A DNA stretch of 8,685 nucleotides, from the NCBI GenBank assembly GCA_023419535.1, contig JAEZXX010000029.1:1-8685 (forward strand). The letters are read 5' to 3'. Shown in pieces: positions 5,559 to 8,685 of the stretch. Origin of the DNA: Pseudomonadota bacterium. GTDB taxonomy: Bacteria; Pseudomonadota; Alphaproteobacteria; Rhizobiales; Rhizobiaceae. Below the pieces are notes generated by a model. That model saw only the letters and a list, made by a program, of their open reading frames with translations. It did not search any database and was not told the DNA's origin. Both the position numbers and the translations under genes were made by a program. Within the stretch, counting starts at the first letter, position 1, and each line of letters begins with the position of its first letter.

Positions 5559-7096
5559 CGGGCGACCGTCAGGGCCGGGAGGATGCCGGGCGACACGGAA
5601 TCGATCAGGGCGCCCGAGGCGACGAGCTCGCCGGCCGCTTCGAGATCGCCCCCCATGTAGCGGTCCGTCTCCAGCGTCGGCACCGCCGCGCGCAGGCGGG
5701 CGAGCGCCTTGCCGAGCTCGGGACTGGTGCCGAGCGGAGCGCGGAACTCGATGCCCTGGCCCGCCGTCAGCGCCTCGATCCCGAGAATGGAAAAGAGGTT
5801 CTGCGTCATGGGCAGGAGCCGGCGCGCGCCGTGGCAGGCCATGGACACGTGGTCCTCCTGATTGGCGGAGGTGGGCGTCGAATCCACCGAGGCCGGATGG
5901 GCCATCTGCTTGTTCTCGCTCATCAGGGCGGCGGAGGTGACCTCGGCGATCATCAGGCCCGAGTTCAGGCCTGGGTTCCTGGCGAGGAACGCCGGCAGGC
6001 CGAAGGAGAGCGCCGGATCGACCAGGAGCGCGACGCGCCGCTGGGCGATCGACCCGATCTCGCAGACGGCGAGCGCGATGGCGTCGGCGGCGAGCGCCAC
6101 CGGCTCGGCGTGGAAATTGCCGCCCGAGACCACCTCTCCGTCGGAGAGGACCAGCGGATTGTCGGTGACGGCGTTGGCCTCAATCACCAGCGTCTCGGCC
6201 GCCTGGCGCAGGACGTCGAGGCAAGCGCCGTCGACCTGCGGCTGGCAGCGGATGCAGTAGGGGTCCTGCACGCGCTCGTCGCCCGACAGATGGCTCTGGC
6301 GGATCTGCGAGCCGTCGAGAAGCGTGCGCAGAGCAGCAGCCGCCTCGATCTGCCCGCGATGGCCGCGAAGCGCGTGGATCTCGGGATGGAAGGGCGCCGA
6401 GGAGCCCATGGCCGCGTCGGTCGACAGGGCGCCGGTGACGAGCGCGGTGCGCGCGGCGCGATGGGCGCGGAAGAGGCCGGCGAGCGCCAGCGCCGTCGAG
6501 ACCTGCGTTCCGTTGATGAGCGCCAGCCCCTCCTTGGCCGCGAGGGTGACGGGCGACAGACCCGCGCGCTCCAGCGCCTCCCGGCCGCACAGCCGCTCGC
6601 CCGCGAGGTCCGCCTCGCCCTCGCCGATCATCACGGCGGCGACATGGGCAAGCGGCGCCAGATCGCCCGAGGCGCCGACCGAGCCCTTCTCGGGAACGAT
6701 CGGCGTGACGCCGGCCTGAAGCATCGCCTCGATCAGCCGCACGATCTCCAGCCGAACGCCGGAGGCGCCGCGCCCGAGCGAGACGAGCTTCAGCGCCATG
6801 ACCAGACGCGTGACGCGCCGGTCGAGCGGCTGGCCGACGCCGCAGCAATGGGACAGGATGAGGTTGCGCTGGAGCGTCTCGACGTCCTCGGGCGCGATGC
6901 GCACCGAGGCGAGCTTTCCGAAGCCGGTGTTGACGCCGTAGACGGGCTCGCCGCCCCGCGCGATCTCGGCGATGCGCTCAGCGCCCCGCGCGATGACCGC
7001 GTCGCAGGCCGGATCGAGCCGGGCGCTCTCCTCGCTCCAGTACAGTCGCTCGAGGGTTTCGAGCGGAACGGCGCCGGGCTGCAGGGTCAAAGTCAT
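5555..7096 (-). CDS. hutH: Histidine ammonia-lyase (histidase)
   Basis: HutH removes ammonia from L-histidine to form trans-urocanate, the committing step of the pathway. The 513-residue length agrees with the roughly 510 of the Pseudomonas putida enzyme. The triad A142-S143-G144 in GSVGASGDLAPLAH should cyclise on its own into the methylidene-imidazolone electrophile, and its numbering coincides with the P. putida enzyme. Other active-site residues visible at expected positions are Y53 (PVYGVNTGFG), H83, Y280 and R283 (QDPYCIRCQPQ) and E414 (SANQEDHVS). The protein should be a cytosolic homotetramer. The ATG at 7094-7096 overlaps the hutI stop as ATGA and has GGAG 9 bases upstream. The open frame continues upstream of this ATG, but that part is a shadow of hutI. 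The end overlaps the hutG start by 4 bases. Confidence 0.97.
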   Translation of the reverse strand: MTLTLQPGAVPLETLERLYWSEESARLDPACDAVIARGAERIAEIARGGEPVYGVNTGFGKLASVRIAPEDVETLQRNLILSHCCGVGQPLDRRVTRLVMALKLVSLGRGASGVRLEIVRLIEAMLQAGVTPIVPEKGSVGASGDLAPLAHVAAVMIGEGEADLAGERLCGREALERAGLSPVTLAAKEGLALINGTQVSTALALAGLFRAHRAARTALVTGALSTDAAMGSSAPFHPEIHALRGHRGQIEAAAALRTLLDGSQIRQSHLSGDERVQDPYCIRCQPQVDGACLDVLRQAAETLVIEANAVTDNPLVLSDGEVVSGGNFHAEPVALAADAIALAVCEIGSIAQRRVALLVDPALSFGLPAFLARNPGLNSGLMIAEVTSAALMSENKQMAHPASVDSTPTSANQEDHVSMACHGARRLLPMTQNLFSILGIEALTAGQGIEFRAPLGTSPELGKALARLRAAVPTLETDRYMGGDLEAAGELVASGALIDSVSPGILPALTVAR

Positions 7097-8304
7097 CGGG
7101 CAAAGCTCCGGCCTTGGAAGACGCGCTGGTGCAGCGGGTTGAAGCCGATGCGGTAGACGAGATCGGCGGGCGCCTCGGCGTCCCAGACCGCGAGATCGGC
7201 GGACTTGCCCGCCTCGATCGTCCCGGTCTCGTTCTGAAGGCCAAGCGCGCGCGCCGCCTCTCGGGTGACGCCGGCCAGACACTCCTCCACCGTCATGCGG
7301 AAGAGCGTCGCGCCCATGTTCATGGTGAGGAGGATCGAGGTGAGCGGCGAGGTGCCGGGATTGCAGTCGGTGGCGAGGGCGAGCTTCACGCCCGCCTCGC
7401 GGAAGAGCGCAACCGGCGGGGCCTTGGTCTCGCGGATGAAGTAATAGGCGCCGGGCAGGAGCACCGCGACCGTGCCGGCCTTCGCCATCGCGGCGGCATC
7501 CCCCGCATCCGCATACTCCAGATGGTCGGCCGACAGCGCGCCGAATTCGGCGGCCAGACGCGCTCCGCCCTGGTGCGAGAGCTGTTCGGCATGGAGCTTC
7601 ACCGGCAGGCCCAGCGCGCGGGCCGCCTCGAAGACGGTGCGCATCTCGTCCGCCGAGAAGGCGATGGTCTCGCAGAAGCCGTCCACCGCATCGACGAGGC
7701 CGCGCGCATGGGCCTCGCGAAGGCCGGGGATCGCGATCTCGGACAGATAGTCGCCCGGCCGGCCCTTGTATTCGGGCGGCAAGGCGTGGGCGGCGAGCCA
7801 GCTCGTCCGGATGCGAACGGGCCTCAGCGTTTCGAGGAGCCTTGCAGCCTCCAGCATCCGGCATTCGCTTGTCGTGTCGAGCCCGTAGCCGGACTTGATC
7901 TCCACCGTCGAGACGCCCTCCGCCAGCAGCGCGTCGAGCCGGGGCAGGGCGGTCTCGGCGAGATCCCGCGCCGACAGCGCGCGCGTCGCGGCGACGGAGG
8001 AGACGATGCCCCCGCCCGCCCGTGCGATCTCCTCGTAGGACGCGCCCTCCAGCCGCATCTCGAACTCGCGCGCTCTGGTGCCGCCATGGACGAGATGGGT
8101 GTGGCAGTCGATCGGCGCGGGCGTGACGAGCCGCCCGCCGAGATCGACCCGCTCCGCAGCGCTCGCCGGCGCAGCGGCCTCCTCGCCCACGAAGGCGATG
8201 CGGCCCCCGGAGACGAGGACGGCCCCGCGCTCGATCAGCCCGAGGCCGGGACGGCCGGGGTCGAGGGTCGCGACGCGGGCATTGTGGAAGAGGCGGTCGG
8301 TCAT
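7093..8304 (-). CDS. hutI: Imidazolonepropionase
   Basis: HutI hydrolyses 4-imidazolone-5-propionate to N-formimino-L-glutamate, the third step. The 403-residue cytosolic protein is a complete member of the metal-dependent amidohydrolase superfamily. Metal-ligand signatures are DCHTH (66-70, H68 and H70), KLHAEQ (236-241, H238), SADHLEY (259-265, H261) and ATDCNPGTSP (311-320, D313). The phrases LVHGGTRAREFEMRLEGASYEE and EIKSGYGLDT are characteristic of HutI rather than of other amidohydrolases. The C-terminal strand GTIEAGKSADLAVWD belongs to the small beta domain. The ATG at 8302-8304 lies 16 bases after the hutF stop, with a strong GGAGAGG 7 bases upstream. The end overlaps the hutH start as ATGA. 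Confidence 0.97.
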   Translation of the reverse strand: MTDRLFHNARVATLDPGRPGLGLIERGAVLVSGGRIAFVGEEAAAPASAAERVDLGGRLVTPAPIDCHTHLVHGGTRAREFEMRLEGASYEEIARAGGGIVSSVAATRALSARDLAETALPRLDALLAEGVSTVEIKSGYGLDTTSECRMLEAARLLETLRPVRIRTSWLAAHALPPEYKGRPGDYLSEIAIPGLREAHARGLVDAVDGFCETIAFSADEMRTVFEAARALGLPVKLHAEQLSHQGGARLAAEFGALSADHLEYADAGDAAAMAKAGTVAVLLPGAYYFIRETKAPPVALFREAGVKLALATDCNPGTSPLTSILLTMNMGATLFRMTVEECLAGVTREAARALGLQNETGTIEAGKSADLAVWDAEAPADLVYRIGFNPLHQRVFQGRSFAR

Positions 8305-8311
8305 CGAGGAT

Positions 8312-8318
8312 CCTCTCC
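8312..8318 (-). promoter_or_regulatory. Ribosome binding site of hutI
   Basis: Read on the minus strand, GGAGAGG lies 7 bases before the hutI ATG (8302-8304), in the 16-base gap after the hutF stop. It is the clearest Shine-Dalgarno in the hut operon within this window, and it confirms the hutI start. Confidence 0.65.
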
Positions 8319-8320
8319 GG

Positions 8321-8685
8321 TCATCCGTTCGCGGTCGTTTCCAGCGAGCGCAGCGCCTGCCGGAAGCCGGCGTCGATCTCGTCCTGCCGCTCGTGGCGGC
8401 CGTCGCGCACGACGAAGCGTCCCGCCACCATCACGTCGCGCACCGCCCGGCGGCCGAGCGCGAAGATCCAGCGGTCGAGAATGGCGTCGCCCTGCGCGAC
8501 GGCGATGAAGGGATCGTCGCCGTCGAGGATCACGAGGTCGGCACGCGCGCCGACCTCGATGCCGGCCCCCGGAAGGGCGCAGGCCGCGTGTCCGCCGGCG
8601 AGGGCGGCCTCGAAGAGCGTCCGCCCCACCGAGGCGCCGGGGCCCGCGCCGCGCCCGGCCCCGCGCCCGGCCCCCCCGCCCGGGG
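8321..8685 (-). CDS. hutF: Formimidoylglutamate deiminase, C-terminal part (partial)
   Basis: HutF deaminates N-formimino-L-glutamate to N-formyl-L-glutamate and ammonia, feeding HutG. Only the last 120 codons and TGA stop are in the window; the frame runs off the right edge, which removes the N-terminal domain and the metal-binding barrel. Recognisable parts are VGRTLFEAALAGG, the beta-domain phrase GIEVGARADLVILDG, and LDRWIFALGRRAVRDVMVAGRF followed by VVRDGRH, all typical of the HutF C-terminus. Position upstream of hutI and the presence of a deformylase-type HutG both fit. The GTG at 8627-8629 is internal and should not be taken as a start. The first 19 visible codons read as a glycine, alanine and arginine-rich run from GC-only repeats, unlike the conserved HutF sequence I would expect there; it may be a variable loop or an assembly-edge artefact. 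Confidence 0.88.
   Translation of the reverse strand, partial: PGGGAGRGAGRGAGPGASVGRTLFEAALAGGHAACALPGAGIEVGARADLVILDGDDPFIAVAQGDAILDRWIFALGRRAVRDVMVAGRFVVRDGRHERQDEIDAGFRQALRSLETTANG
8649..8672. repeat. 12-bp tandem duplication in GC-only tract within hutF
   Basis: The unit CCGCGCCCGGCC occurs twice without a gap, at 8649-8660 and 8661-8672. It is followed by a run of C to 8677 and lies within a tract from 8633 to 8685 that is pure G and C. The repeat keeps the hutF frame open and encodes a GAGR-like repeat on the minus strand. It ends at the window edge. Confidence 0.75.

Noticed and set aside
5831..7156. A 441-codon open frame on the + strand opposite hutH.
   Set aside because: It is a complementary shadow of the histidase gene, with biased composition, no motif and no sign of its own start signals.
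7097..7864. A long in-frame extension upstream of the hutH start, over hutI.
   Set aside because: The residues are an out-of-frame reading of hutI. The ATG at 7094-7096 gives active-site numbering equal to the P. putida histidase and has a Shine-Dalgarno.
8306..8315. Perfect 10-bp palindrome GAGGATCCTC that covers part of the hutI ribosome binding site.
   Set aside because: Its length is within chance expectation. With no spacer it would not make a stable RNA hairpin, so I do not claim a regulatory role.
7114..8508. A 464-codon open frame on the + strand opposite hutI and hutF.
   Set aside because: It crosses two real genes and their junction on the other strand and is explained by GC bias. 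I saw no domain in it.
8321..8629. A short gene of 102 codons starting at GTG 8627-8629.
   Set aside because: The frame is open to the right edge and the content is the C-terminal part of HutF, so this is a truncated view of hutF, not a small gene.

Overview
The window is a GC-rich stretch (roughly two-thirds G+C by eye, with nearly all third codon positions G or C) that reads as chromosomal DNA of an alphaproteobacterium, most likely in or near the Hyphomicrobiales (Rhizobiales). That placement is an inference from base composition, gene content and protein style, and I could not test it by search. The window holds two convergent gene groups that meet at a 39-base junction near 1677-1715. 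There is no RNA gene, insertion sequence, CRISPR array or phage gene that I can support, and no gene-free stretch longer than 300 bases.

Left part, + strand (1-1676): the last codons of an upstream gene, probably the periplasmic binding protein; then an ABC transporter permease; then its ATPase. The permease and ATPase are of the NitT/TauT/SsuBC type and overlap by an ATGA. A perfect 9-bp hairpin with a 4-base loop lies between the upstream gene and the permease gene. This is the usual place for an element that sets binding protein and membrane component expression at different levels.

Right part, - strand (1716 to the right edge): a compact histidine-utilization operon transcribed right to left in the order hutF (cut by the window edge), hutI, hutH, hutG, hutU, hutD, hutC. 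hutI/hutH, hutH/hutG and hutU/hutD overlap by 4 bases, hutG and hutU are 4 bases apart, and hutF and hutI are 16 bases apart. Only the hutD-hutC gap (69 bases with the preferred start) is roomy, and it contains a 25-base imperfect inverted repeat.

Together the enzymes encode the five-step route from L-histidine to L-glutamate. HutH removes ammonia to give urocanate. HutU hydrates urocanate to imidazolone propionate. HutI opens the ring to formiminoglutamate. HutF deaminates that to N-formylglutamate, and HutG releases formate and glutamate. HutD is the small bicupin protein linked in pseudomonads to control of hut expression. HutC is the GntR-type, urocanate-responsive repressor. The promoter of the hut operon and the 5' end of the transporter operon both lie outside the window.

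Most of the window is well-known biology. The points most worth a second look are the NitT/TauT-class transporter facing the hut operon, which may carry histidine, urocanate or a related compound; the inverted repeat in front of hutC; the hairpin before the permease; and the 12-bp tandem GC-rich repeat in hutF at the extreme right edge.
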